Shown here piece by piece: positions 43,801 through 58,100 of a DNA stretch of 64,000 bases (position 1 is its first letter; every line of letters starts with the position of its first letter). This DNA comes from Branchiostoma lanceolatum (lineage: Eukaryota > Chordata > Leptocardii > Amphioxiformes > Branchiostomatidae), in contig NC_089738.1 in the NCBI RefSeq assembly GCF_035083965.1, forward strand, positions 18,192,734 through 18,256,733. Reading direction: 5' to 3'. The notes under the pieces were generated by a model that saw only the letters and a program-made list of their open reading frames with translations, did not search any database and had not been told where the DNA came from. A program made the translations under genes and the position numbers.

Positions 43801-45145
43801 GGCCCCCTGGTCCATCTGGCCCTCAGGGAGAGAAGGGACCGATAGGACCGGCTGGTCCTGGGTCTGCCGGGCCTCCCGGTCCACCTGGCCCTCCAGGAAA
43901 GACGGGACCGATAGGACCGTCTGGACGTGGATCTGCTGGGCCTCCCGGGCCACCTGGCCCTTCAGGAAAAATGGGTCCCATTGGGCCCGTTGGCCTTGGG
44001 TCTGCCGGGCGTCCTGGGCGTCCTGGGCCACCTGGCCCTCCTGGAGAGAAGGGACCAATAGGACCGGCTGGTCCTGGGTCTACCGGGCCAATGTCAATGT
44101 GCCCGTCGAATGGAGGTGAGGCTTTTTACTTTGACTAAGGCTAGGCACAACTTTAGAAAAAATATCACATTTGGCTGAATGGTAAAGCTCTTGATTAATA
44201 GCCAAAGAGTTTCAATAGCCGAAGTTTCAGTGACCGTTTGCCACCTTCCGCAGGGCAATACTGACTAGTTCTACTTTGCACTATGGCTAAGAATAAAAGG
44301 TAGTCCCATAACCATTTTGAGGCCGTAGGAACAATGGGTTGTCATCCACTGTGTAGGACATGGTATTGAAAGGCGGCGAAAATCTTCATATTAACAGACT
44401 GTTCGATGTAATATACCAGCTGCTACCGCGCCGCGTGCCTGCGAAGCTGGTGTGTTATAATTACGCCTAATGGCGGTTACACCGGCTATATAGATACAGA
44501 TATTAAGTTGATGCTGGAATCGGAGCCATTTTGGCCTTTATTCTCCTAATGCCAATTTCAATTCCAAACTTCCTTTTCCCCAGCCTGTCCCAAAGGTTAC
44601 ATGAAGTGGTGTGGTGTCTGCTACAAGGCATTTGTCACGCGTAAGACCTTCAGAGGGGCGACCATAGCCTGCCATCAAGAGGGCGGCACCCTTGCCATGC
44701 CCCGAGACGCTGAGATCAACGCCTTCCTGACTTCGCTGTATGAGGCCACTGGCTCTGGCGGCTTTCAGTTCGGATTATCCGACGAGCACGTGGAAGGAGT
44801 CTTTGAGTGGGCGGATGGAACTACACTCGGAGAATACAACTCTTGGGCTCCCGGCGAACCACGGAAGAATAATAGAGATCAAAATTGCGTTCAATACATG
44901 GCAAAGGGCAAGTGGAATGACGGACCTTGCTATCTCTCAGCTAATTTTATTTGCCAAGTTATCCCAGGTACGCATACTTTATGAAAGATATCATCCATGA
45001 TGAGCACCTCCACTGAGAATGATATGATTCTTACATGTAGGATTTGTACTTGCCAATGTTTTACCATCATTGCCAAGAGTACTGAAGCAGTCCAAGACTT
45101 CCGCATCATATTGATGGAAACTTCGTTCTTTCTTTTACAGGGTGA
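40873..45145 (+). CDS. Type II transmembrane collagen-stalk lectin with one C-type lectin domain
   Basis: Seven exons: 40873-40915, 41963-42055, 42733-42849, 43310-43393, 43696-44115, 44584-44967 and 45141-45145 (381 residues). Exons 1-4 have exactly the same lengths as in the upstream paralogue (43, 93, 117, 84 bp) and similar sequence: tail, membrane segment ending VILLSFFG, and coiled coil [13 protein letters not shown]. Cys115 is conserved and may link chains. Exon 5 encodes a long collagen stalk (about 125-245) made of 23- or 26-residue units, each with the same GxxSA break in the Gly-X-Y register. The lectin domain (253-380) is one uninterrupted exon, whereas both upstream domains are split by an intron at FEW. 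It has EPR instead of EPN, with WND kept, so calcium-sugar binding may be altered. The last exon supplies only the final base pair of a Gly codon and TGA; reading on from 44967 instead would add GTHTL and stop. Confidence 0.87.
42354..42440 (+). repeat. tRNA-derived SINE head fragment
   Basis: GAGGTCATGTGGCGTAACGG and GGATTTTCGGCCCAAACCC match the head of the other copies. The B-box part is lost. It lies in intron 2 of the second lectin gene. Confidence 0.5.
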
Positions 45146-46739
45146 ACCTTGGAGACAGGATTCTACTACTAAGAGGGAAATCAAGCCTGAAGAAAAGCTT
45201 TTGTATCAAAGAAGCAACCTACCAATATGTCCTATAGTAATGACCACTGGGTCGCATTCCATTAGTTTTTCGTACTGCACCTACACGGTTCAGGGCCTTA
45301 GGGGCACGTCACGTCAGCAATAAGCCAGTTCATAGTTTGAAGTGCGAATGTTCTATATAATGCATTGTGAGCCCCTGGCATATAGATGAATAATAGCTGG
45401 GTCCTGAACTTTGATATTCACCAAGAGTACATCACCGTGAATTGGATTATTGCGCAAAATTGAACCGTCAGTCATGTCACGTGACCTGGTTGACAGAGCA
45501 TTTGAAACATGACGAAGACTGCAGTACGGACAGTTGTGAGAACTTGGGATACTTTTCCCCGCGTTAGAACGCAATGTCTGGATGCACTTTTAAGTACATA
45601 CTCTTAAAACATTTTTTCTTAGAATTAGAGTCAACCATATAGAGTCAAGTAGCAGGTAATGAACCAATACCAATGAAACAGCAAATGTTATGGTATATAT
45701 TGTGAAGATTGAGTATCCAATATATGTATATAGCTGAAATTTGTAGAAATTTCTAGGTGTTTTATCAGATTTCAAAAGTAAATTAAGGTCTCTTGTATTT
45801 CAACTATGTTGGCACCAAGCCTTGTCAATTTGCAAAATATCTGTACAAATTGTAATGGATTGTTGAATAATGATGGCATACATAACTGCCTTTGAATTGC
45901 ACAGAATTATGTGCCCTTGACTGCAGGTATTTGAGAAGCACATTGTGCTCTGTTTTAAACAATTAGCCTTTTAATGTACAACTGTGGCTCTCATGTATGG
46001 CAGACAACAATATGGATATTTTGAAAATTGTAATTTAGAATGCAGTGCTATGACTACTGCGTTTTTAGAAAGCACCGATTCTACATAACATTTAATGGTG
46101 ATGTTTATTTGTGGAAAGAATCAATTAAGACTCTGATAAGATATACGTAACTCTAATTAACAATAGACTCAATGTAAGTCTACAAGAAAGTATATACTAA
46201 AATTATTGGATTAAATAAAGGAATTTTGCCTGGATACTAGCCCGAGTATTACTCTCGTGTTGACTGTCTGGACTCATTGCACAACCTACTTTGACTTTAA
46301 TGGAATTGCAACGGTACGATACAAGTGGGACACAGGCAGCTATTGCTGGTGTCGTGTCCTACACACAAAACAATACAGAACACATAGCAAAACATACATC
46401 ATATAGGCTTGGGCCCTACATATCACAAACAAAGCAATAAATACCATCTAAGCTAAAGCAGCATAGTTAAGTACGACCTAACTACCAACGTACTGACCTA
46501 TATCGGCTGGAATTAATAGCATTCCTTTCAGTTTTATTACAATACATAATGTAATAAAGTGTGAACCAAGGTCCCAATTCTACAAGATGGCCATCACGCT
46601 GTGATCTCGCTGCGACCTAAATTGGACATGTGTAGCCCTTCTCTTTTATTTATTTTTTATCTTGATTTACCACATTTGTGGAAGGTTTGACATAACAGGT
46701 GACTATCACCTTTTCAAGATGTCAACCCAGACCAGACTG
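45146..46739 (+). other. 3' region of the second lectin gene and spacer
   Basis: No further exon recognised. AATAAA at 46214-46219 could be a distal polyadenylation signal. The sequence is AT-rich with no clear repeats. Confidence 0.4.
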
Positions 46740-47068
46740 TAAGTGTAAGTTTTGGACCATCGCACACCGGGGCATGCCCCTACTCTTTTTCGAAAGGTGT
46801 GGTGGGTTCTTTTACGTGCGCGGGGTGTGGCTCTCCCCAAACACGGGACCTCCATTTAACGTCCTATCCGAGGGACGCCCCTAACCATAAATGAGCTAGG
46901 TACTCATTTACACCTGAATGAAGTGAGGAAAGTCGTGTTAAGTGCCTTTCCCAAGGGCACAACGTCGGGCGCAAGTTCGGACATGTCTCTGACATCTCTC
47001 TCGGGATTAGATCCCGGGTCCCATTGTTTGACAGCCGCGCGCTCTACCACTTGCGCCACACGACGACA
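46740..47068 (-). repeat. Full-length tRNA-derived SINE
   Basis: Read on the minus strand from 47068, it starts GTCGTGTGGCGCAAGTGGTA (A-box), then has GGGATCTAATCCCGAG (B-box-like), GTTGTGCCCTTGGGAAAGG, GGATAGGACGTTAAATGGAG and a CGAAAAAGAGTAGGGG body near 46770. This is the most complete copy in the window and links the separate head and body fragments seen elsewhere into one family of about 330 bp. Confidence 0.75.
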
Positions 47069-47326
47069 CAAATCTATTCATTATTGGGTTATCATGAAAT
47101 GTATTCAAATATCATTGGGAGATCATTAAATATATCAAAATGTAATAGTATGGCTAAAAAGACAACAAAACACACAAATCATTAAAAAATTATCTATGAA
47201 ACTCGTGGAGCACTTTGTCAAATCACTCGGTTGGTCGCAAGGAGGTCGCCGCCCTAGTGGAATGGGGGTTTAACACTGTTACTCACTACATGTATAGCAA
47301 CAATGCCGTAGATCGGACACAGATAG

Positions 47327-49706
<2,380 letters not shown>

Positions 49707-49864
49707 CAAAGATACGATTACAGTTGTAATGAAAAATATACTATTCCCCAACTCAAAAGAATCTTTGTCAACTTGTCTTCCTTCTGCAGCATAACTGTAA
49801 TGATCGTTTGGCAGCATGAAAGTTCATCTGAGTTGGTAAAGTACACATATATATATATATCAGA

Positions 49865-49870
49865 AATAAA
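49865..49870 (+). terminator. Polyadenylation signal of the AMMECR1 paralogue (AATAAA)
   Basis: A canonical hexamer 159 bases after the stop codon, following a short (AT)n run. Confidence 0.45.
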
Positions 49871-51095
49871 CTATTCTCCAACTCAAAGAATTTTGCTCAC
49901 CGGAATTTTCGACCAAATTTCTTGGTCTTCTTTAGCTATCTGACTGAAGAAATTACGAAAAAAATCATGTGTGTACACAGTATTGTACTTTATTTTCCAA
50001 ATCAACCTCAAGTTTACAAGTGAAACTAAGATTTGTAACAAATTTGTAAAGGTCAATATTGCTTTAGTGTGTTTTAAGTTATGAAGCCAGTTGAATTGTA
50101 TATCATTTTTAAACAAATTCATTCTTCAACAGATGAAATATGGATTGTTTGTAAGTACAACACAACTTTTATTCACATTTTCTTCTGCTTCTAGTACAAG
50201 CTTCTGACTCTACTTAGAAAACTCTATTGGTCCACAGGTCTCAGCTGATGAAGAAATGTACCAAATATTTGTTCTGGGACATACAAACAAATAAACAAAC
50301 AAATAAACAAAATTGCTCATGTATCAAATCCAGTTGAACTTGGCTGCTCTCTTGCATTTTTTGTGTATCTTCTTCCAACATTGTTTTTTGTTGTATGTAG
50401 CCAAGCCTAAGATTGATTTGTAAATAAGAAAAAGTGACCTAGTCAATAGAAAAACTGTAGATTTATGCCCAACATCAGTATGACTTTGGCTGTTTTTCTG
50501 CATCTGCATCCTTAGTTCTATTCCATCAGTATCTTGGTTGTAGTCAAGGGACATAAGTTCATTGAAAAACAGTACAATATTATGTATTTTTTTAATCTGA
50601 TATCTGTCCCTGACTGTAATCATAAGACCTGATGGCATATCTAATCATTGAAAAGCTGTATGGAAACATCAGATCTTACAACTTCAGTACAACAAGGTTT
50701 CAACAAAAGGTTGTTTGATAAGTTAAACAATACGCCAAAACTAGTTACTCAAGCTACTGGATAAAATTTTGAAACAGTCAGACATTTCAGACAGCATCCG
50801 CTCTCTTTCGTCAGTGACTATTTCGGATGCTGTCTGAAACGTCTGTTTCCAAATTTTATCCAGTTGTCTAATCTTCATCAACGTAAGTTAAACAATATAT
50901 CCATGCCAAATGCGTTTGACTGGGTTACGTATCATAAACAAGGATACAAGCATAGCAAAAGCAAAAATTGGATTGACATTTTAACCTTCTCCCTGCTTCC
51001 TAACCTCTAACCAATGAAAATTTGTTGCCAAACGTCTACCTTAGGAGTTTGAAGGTTAACATGTTATTATGTTGTCTACCCACTTAGATGGCATT
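49871..51095. other. Convergent spacer between the AMMECR1 paralogue and CLNS1A
   Basis: No gene recognised. It holds the foldback at 50756-50864 and a short (AAACAAAT)n tract near 50285-50310. Confidence 0.5.
50756..50864. mobile_element. Foldback element
   Basis: The arms 50756-50800 and 50824-50864 are inverted copies (ACTGGATAAAATTTT paired with AAATTTTATCCAGT). They also share the GACATTTCAGACAGCATCC motif of the dispersed family seen near 18590. Confidence 0.65.
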
Positions 51096-51101
51096 TTTAA
51101 T
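51096..51101 (-). terminator. Possible CLNS1A polyadenylation signal (ATTAAA)
   Basis: A variant hexamer on the minus strand 61 bases past the stop. A canonical AATAAA on this strand is only found about 1 kb away (50168-50173). Confidence 0.3.
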
Positions 51102-51161
51102 ACAGACTGGATCATAGAAAAACTGTACATCTGCCGTCAGGATCAGTTTGTTTTCCTGGGC

Positions 51162-54100
51162 TCATTTTTCTGCGTCTGCATCATCGAACTGTCCCACCTC
51201 CATAGGCTCTGTGGGCTGGGTGGGGTCTTCGTCATCTGAGGAGACATTAAAATTACACAAAATTAATGATCCTCAAATTGACACAAAATCAATGACCCTC
51301 AAAAATTGACACAAAATCAATGATCCTCAAAAATTGACACAAAATTAATGATCCTCAAAAATTAACACAAAATTAATGATCCTCAAAAATTGACACAAAA
51401 TTTATGATCCTCAAAAATCAACGATCTTCATCCATTGATAAACTCACATTGTTTACTTCTCTCTCTCTTTTTCTAATGTCATAACAGCAACCAGTGTTTG
51501 AGCATTGTAGCACTGTAAATGCAGAAATTTTCGCGGTGGTTTTATGTTTGCGGTTTTCACAGCGACCGTTTCATAACGAACTTAAAACCACCACAAACAT
51601 TTTTGTCCAATACTGTAGCAGTGTGTGACTATAGCGCTGCCACGAACTCAAAACCACCGTGAACATTCCATTTTCACCTTAACGCGAAATAAAAACCACA
51701 CAAACTTAAAAGCATTTACCGTGTATCATTATCTGTTGAAAGTAAAATGAACTTTTGTTTGGGGCCCGGGTAAAAATTCATCATTAGGCTCTGTAACATT
51801 GCTTTCTCAATTGCCAAAATTCTCATTTCAACATTTTGACCAAACTTTTCCGACTTGTCCCAAAAATCAATCACAAAAGATTTACCTCTGCCATTCTGTT
51901 CACTGTGCACACCCCCTATGGTGTTTGAGAAGTCCCTAGCTTACCTCTGCCATTCTGTTCACTGTGCACACCCCCCATGGTGTTTGAGAAGTCCCCGGCT
52001 TACCTCTGCCATTCTGTTCACTGTGCACACCCCCCATGGTGTTTGAGAAGTCCCCTGCTTACCTCTGCCATTCTGTTCACTGTGCACACCCCCCATGGTG
52101 TTTGAGAAGTCCCCGGCTTACCTCTGCCATTCTGTTCACTGTGCACACCCCCCATGGTGTTTGAGAAGTCCCCGGCTTACCTCTGCCATTCTGTTCACTG
52201 TGCACACCCCCATGGTGTTTGAGAAGTCCCCTCCTTACCTCTGCCATTCTGTTCACTGTGCACACCCCCCATGGTGTTTGAGAAGTCCCCAGCCTGTCCG
52301 TCTTGCATGCCCGGCACCTGTATGACACTCTCCAGGTGTGCCAGCGTGGCGCGACCCTCGTCTGTCAGGTGTTCAAACCCCTCCGCATCCTCGTAGTACT
52401 CAGCATCCCCACAGCCATCCTCTTCTGCGAGATAAGAAAGATGATCTTTAACCTTCTTTCTTTCTTGCCTTTAATGTCCACGGTCTCGATAATGACCATT
52501 CTGGCATGTTGGGAAAGTTGTGTCAAGTGCCTTTCCCAAGGGCACAAGATCGGTGACACAGCAAGATTCGAACCCGGGACCACTTGGTTCTGAGCCGAAC
52601 ACGCTGCCATTGTGCCACACGACCCCACAGTGGAGACATAGAGTAGACTGAAGGAGTAGGAATCGGCCAAATAGACAGAGGACATATCAGAGGAGTTGGC
52701 CACGTCTATTTGGCTGATTTCTACTCTTTCCAGCCATGTCTGGAGACTGGTAGAGTAGAGGCTACCTTCAACCTGCTAAGGTAGCTGTTTGACATCAAAT
52801 TTTTATTACTTATGGGGTTAGACAGCAGGGAGAAGGTTAATCTATTACATGAAATGATTTGAGAAAGTTGTAAGAGAGAAGAGAGACCCCTAGTGACCAA
52901 AAATCATATTGCAGCCAATATGTTTAGAGTTTTTACAACTTTCGTTTTTAGACGGTTCTCTTTGGAAGGCTTGCCCGGAGCTATGGAGGATGGGGAGGGA
53001 TGGAGAAGGGCGATGAACATCCGTGAAACATTCACGGTGAGATGATGACATGGTTCCGTTGTGAGGGGGGGGGTGCACATGTGAACAGAACTTTGAGTAT
53101 CCTGGGGAAGAGGCAATTGAATGTTGCCACCTCAAAAGCAGCTTGATTTGAGACTACAATTTTTGTTTCTGCCTCTGAGAAAAATATATTTCTTCGTCAT
53201 TTTGTTTGTTAGCTGGCCTTTACCTACAGAAGAAGTCCGAGCAGCTTCCTTTGCTGATCACTGATTTCTTACCACTAGAAAATACCTCATTATTCCCTTA
53301 GTTAACCTTACCATATCCCTCCTCATCAGAGTCCAGGTCCTCCGGGTCTGGGTGTAGCATCTGACAACCACTCATGGCCTGGAACATCGGGTCCACTGCA
53401 AACGGGAAAAAATTGAAACAGTACACTGTGACTTCTGCAGCGAGCACATTGTGGCTACATTTCTATTTTTTCAATTTTGTTTTATCTATTAATCTTTAGG
53501 GTGGTCCCTTTCATGGTACATGTAGCTACATAAATTACGTTAAATTTGACATCTCGAATACTGAAGCTAATACTACGTCTTTAAGGCGTATGATTAAATT
53601 TTCCGATAAACAGTTCTGTAAATGAAATAAGAGTTATTCTTACATGCTGTGTTGTCCTGTGGGATGAACCTGACCTCCGTCATGTCAGATTTCTCTTCTT
53701 CCTCCTCCTCACTTCCTGACCCTGTATCTGCTGGGCTCGGCTCCTTATCTAGATGGGGGTTAAATAAGAGGAGTTTCACATATTCTAATAAATCTGTACG
53801 TATATGCCGCTTCTACTGTTCAGAACAAACTTGGTGTGTTATGCCATGAGGTGGATTACGGGGTGCAAACAAATACATGTACTGTACCTCCAACACGTTG
53901 GGCATGTGCAAGGATTGTAATCTTCAAGCAGATCTCCCGGGGGGCAAAATCGTAAATGGAGATTACAAGGATTACACCTGATATTATTTTCTCTTCTTCT
54001 TCAAAATACTCACCTGTAATGTCAGAGTCCAGCATGATGTAGAGACACTGTTGGGGAAACGCTGTCTGGTCCCGAGACACCGCATGGAGAGATATGGACG

Positions 54101-54751
54101 GGTACTGCAGGTTGAACCCCTCTCCCCCAGGGTTGGTCCACGCTACACAGCTACAGAACAAACAAACAACAACAAATAAACAATATGGATGCGTACAGGT
54201 ACAGATAAAATATGGTCAAGTATTTTAATTATTGTTTTCTATTTCTGTCAAGGAAATGAGTGCTCTTAAGGATATATGTGATGCCATGTATCTTTTTTAA
54301 CATATTACATAAGACAATGTTCAATGCCTGACGCTTTAGAATAGCAGTGACCACAACTTTAGTAACAAATGCTTGGAACTTCATTTAAACATTAGTAAGG
54401 ATACTCTGTGAGTTGTGTGGTACCTTGACGCAACAGGAAAATATTAACTCTACTCTACTCACTGAATAAAATTCAAGATACATGGTGTCATTTTGTAGCA
54501 TGTGGATTATTTTAAATTTGACACTTCTCCATATATAACAAACATAACATGTGTACAATTGAGTCAAAAGTGTTTTCAAAATAAAGGCGAAAAGAGCGTG
54601 CCAGTTAATGGGGGAGGGGGGCAAGTGGCTACCTCTCTGCGATGTACAAAGTTCCGTCTCCCAAATTCTTCTCGCCCACGACAGCGACCGTGTTCTTCTC
54701 CGTGTACCTGACGCCTTCCGTCGGAGGCGGCAAGTTGGTCAGAACCACCAT
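51162..54751 (-). CDS. CLNS1A: Methylosome subunit pICln
   Basis: Six minus-strand exons in transcript order: 54751-54633, 54150-54014, 53748-53644, 53395-53312, 52424-52239 and 51235-51162 (234 residues; human is 237). All junctions are GT/AG with consistent phase. The protein opens MVVLTNLPPPTEGV and carries GTLYIAE, YPSISLHAVSRD and LYIMLDSD, the pleckstrin-like fold of pICln. An acidic loop follows (a run of Glu before KSDMTEVRFIP), then LHPDPEDLDSDEE and the C-terminal MEVGQFDDADAE. In known systems pICln binds Sm proteins and PRMT5 and escorts Sm proteins to SMN for snRNP assembly in the cytosol. The last intron is unusual: beside exon 5 it contains six extra copies of that exon's end and donor (51882-52234), and beside exon 6 a 28-bp repeat array (51245-51425). 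A tRNA-type SINE sits in intron 4. Confidence 0.93.
51245..51425. repeat. 28-bp tandem repeat beside the CLNS1A exon 6 acceptor
   Basis: About six to seven units of the type GACACAAAATTAATGATCC then TCAAAAATT. The array begins about 10 bases from the acceptor on the intron side. Confidence 0.85.
51511..51723. mobile_element. MITE, copy B
   Basis: A 213-bp relative of 11640-11860 with ends CACTGTAAATGC and inverted CACGGTAAATGC. It lies in CLNS1A intron 5, next to the donor array. Confidence 0.65.
51882..52293 (-). repeat. Seven-copy array of the CLNS1A exon 5 end and its donor
   Basis: Units start at 51882, 51941, 52000, 52059, 52118, 52177 and 52235. Five are exactly 59 bp and the one next to the exon is 58 bp. 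The last unit (52235-52293) contains the real exon 5 end (exon stops at 52239, GTAAGG donor at 52238). Each other unit carries the same exon-derived sequence and a GTAAG-type donor. If the first donor were skipped, the frame would hit TGA within the next unit, at the position created by the missing base of the 58-bp copy. Confidence 0.92.
52490..52625 (-). repeat. tRNA-derived SINE in CLNS1A intron 4
   Basis: On the minus strand: GGGGTCGTGTGGCACAATGG (A-box region), CCCGGGTTCGAATC (B-box) and a GTGCCCTTGGGAAAGGCAC body. The sequence beyond (52626-52755) contains a further imperfect inverted repeat. Confidence 0.7.
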
Positions 54752-55171
54752 TTTTTTGTCTTTTTTCCTCGCTACACGTGCTCAAAACACAGACAAAACG
54801 TTTCCCGCGACGCTTCCAGGGTAGTAACCTCTGACCTTTGGTGCCTACGGTTACAAAGTTTCCGCCTGAAAAATATTCCCAATGTTCTGTTAAACGGAAA
54901 AACAATGAAACCAAATAATTGACGAAATAAATGATAATAGTGACAATTAAAAAACAAAGTGTAGCATAAACCCTACATCATTTTTGGTGTAAAATGTATG
55001 TTTTTGTTTGATAAATCAGGCATCTATAAAATCGCAACAAGCGCCCTTTGTTTACCCTAGCACAGAAAGTGCAGCTGAACTGTGAAACCAAAGAGACGAA
55101 ATTTTGTCCTTTTTTGCTGGTTTTGTTTCAGATTTTTGCAGCACGTTTTGCAAGGAGAAGACGGAATAACC
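54752..55171. promoter_or_regulatory. Divergent promoter region between CLNS1A and the ankyrin/SOCS gene
   Basis: Only 420 bp separate the two start codons, which point away from each other. The interval must hold both 5' leaders and promoters. No clear TATA box was identified. Shared or bidirectional transcription is inferred from spacing alone. Confidence 0.55.
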
Positions 55172-58100
55172 ATGGCGCAAGGCTTCGGGGAGAGAATGAA
55201 GATGCTAAGACTGGCGGAAGACGTTCTAGAAGCGATGAAGAAAAGTGTGGAAGAAAACTGTGAGAAAAGGTAAACTAAAAATCTTCAAGAAGTCGAATCT
55301 GACAACTTTTAGGGACTTGAGTTGAACTTATGACGGGTACTTGAGCTGCGTATGTGGTAACAGGTGTTATATGCAGTTATTGTAATATGCATAGCACTCG
55401 CTTTCCAACCTGCAAGCTGCAATTCGCATGCAAAACCTTGAAATGATTTGCATGAAAAACTAAAATTAGAAACCTGTAGATTTGCTTTGCACCCTTCTAG
55501 GAAAAACATGGCTGAATATGACATTGTGGAGTTCTGCATTTTGGATGTTGACTTGGTGAAGGATTAATAAACCTAAATGAAAGCAAAATTAGCCTTCTTA
55601 AACTATTTATCTTTCTTTGAAGGCGAAGGATAAAACTACATGAACAGATTTATAAACATGTGTACACTCTTGAAGACTGTGAGACTTGTATATAATCTCC
55701 ATTAACATTAATCTGCCGGGTAACATAAATCCGCCACTTTGAAAAACAGTGTGTTTGAGATATCTCTAGTGCAGCACCCCCCAGGTGTGCACAGTTTAGA
55801 TATACAGGAGTTCATAATACTGGGGGACGTTGGGTTGGAGATCTGTTTGGACGTATATTTTCAGGGTGGCGGGATTATGACATTATGTATCCCTGGTGGA
55901 AATATAACGTTATATGTTAGTAGATAGAAACAATAAAGAATAGCAAGGTTCTTTTTATTCACAACCAAGTATTTTACAAGAGCCAGTGGGTTGAGCCAAG
56001 GAAAATACTTGCGATTGGTTGTGAGTAAAAGAACCTTGCTATTCAGTCATTCGCCAACCTGATGAAATTATTTGTGGAGAAACAATAAAGGTTTCAATTT
56101 CTCAGTGACAAGGAGAGGAATCTTAAGGAGTTTGACAGCCTGCTGAAGGAGACTTCAGGCGAGAAGCACTTCTCCGAGTCGGCCGGTTACGTCTTGCACC
56201 ACGCTGCCTACCACAACCTGCCCGCCTGGGGCGAGAGGCTCCTCAAACATGGCGCCAAGGTCAACTATCAAGGTCAGATCGTTTTCTTCTTCTAAGTACC
56301 CTCTAACAAGCCATAAGTGGGAATCACAGAGGGGGGCGGGCGACAACGGATTACGGCAGGGTGGCCATAAGTCCGCCCTTGAAGCCCTCTAGTATATACT
56401 GTCAAGGTTTGTACAATATTAACCAGCAGTGAGTTTCACTCTGTCATGGTTTGTAAAAGGAAAGGAAATCTAAGAAAGTCAGTGCTTGCAGGGATAAGCT
56501 GATATATATGTAGTCATGGTACGCCTGTGGGCTAGCTTAAGATATAGTTCTGTTGGAATATCTAGATCTTGAGGACAAGTATTTGTATTGAGCATAAGTG
56601 AAACAAGGTAAATGTGACATCGTGGTGGATTGGTTTGGCTCCAAAGTCAGAGGACTCAGGTCCTGAGTTTGAATCCGTGGTCCCCTGACTTGTCCCGTTG
56701 ACGTTGTGCCCTTGGGAAAGGTACTTAACATGACTTTCTCATAGTGAAAATGAGTACCTAGCTTCAGTTATGGACGTCCCTTGGATAGGATGTTAAAATG
56801 AAATGTCCCGTGTTTGAGGAGAGCCACACCTCGAGTGCACTTTAATAACGAAAAGAGTAGAATACATTGTAGTTCTTGCCTTATTAATTACGTGATCATA
56901 ATATTGTGTGCACTCCCCATGTACAGTGACTTTGTTAAATTGGACCCACTATCTTCCAACTGTACCTATTCTTCGTTGTGGGTTTGTTACAACTTACAAA
57001 TTGAGGTCTTGTTTTGAGGTCGACCACAAATTCCTATTCCTAAGCCACAAGATAAGCTGTTTTGATGCCTAACATGATTCACGTGTAGCGTGTACATGTG
57101 GTATCCACAGCACTCCTCAGGTATTTTGCACCAAACAGCCTCAGCTACCAAGGTTAATAATGCCACCACCTCTGACATGTAACGTTGGCATGGTAATTAA
57201 TCTCAGAATAGCAGCCAGAGTGGTTTTGTTAGCAACAGTGAAGGGCATTTTCTGTTCGTTAGTTACAAGGGATTATTTGTAAGCCACTGTCCCTCTCATG
57301 TATTTCCTTGGTCTTTTGATGTTTCTAAGTAAAGATTTTTAGCAAGAGGCCCAGAGCAACATGGTAACAGAGAGCAAGGAGAAAACAAAATCTAAAATAG
57401 AACTTCACTCTCTGATTCTGAAAGTGTCTGTGCCAAGTGTCACCTCAGATACAAGCTACTTACGCTATGTAGTATGTTGATCTTTCTGTGCAGCACTACT
57501 AGTATTTTTGTCAAAATCTAAAATCCAACAAATTGAATTGGTGTGGTACTTAAGAAAGAATTCCAGGCAGCACACAATACATGCATATGTATGAACAGGG
57601 GAGTCGACAAAAGAAACTTCATCAAATTTTATAGCTTCCTCAGATGGCTCAAATGTTTAATGTCTAACTGCACATATATTTATAAGGTATATGTGATTCA
57701 TAAAGCTTATAATTAGCCTCTGTGTTCCTTTATTCTGCAAATTGCAAGTTGTTTGATATGTTTTTTCTACAACATTGACAGATTTTGCAGGCTGGTATTT
57801 CTAGCCCTGCTTAATGAAGTACTAGTAAAAAGCTAATCTTCCACTGGTCTTAACACAAAGAACAGAGTTATGCACAGCGTCTGCATTTTAAATGTACCAT
57901 GAAGCTCTGTGCGACAAATACAATGAACAGTGATATGCAAGGTAACAGTTACTCAAACAATAAACAATGGACCATTGTGGACTGTGTTTACATTAAGAAA
58001 ACCAGGCAAATATATAATCCTACAGTTGAATACAACTGTCAAGTTATGAAGGCCACAAACTGGGGAAATATTAACTGGTTCAAGTATAAATCATGAACTT

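Noticed and set aside
46990-47068. A functional tRNA gene
   Set aside because: A- and B-box-like sequences are present, but no complete cloverleaf was recognised and the sequence continues into a body shared with other SINE copies.
51882-52293. CRISPR-like array
   Set aside because: The units are contiguous with no unique spacers and are copies of an exon end in an animal gene.
52077-52328. Separate minus-strand gene over the CLNS1A array
   Set aside because: It is an out-of-frame reading of exon 5 and its intronic copies.
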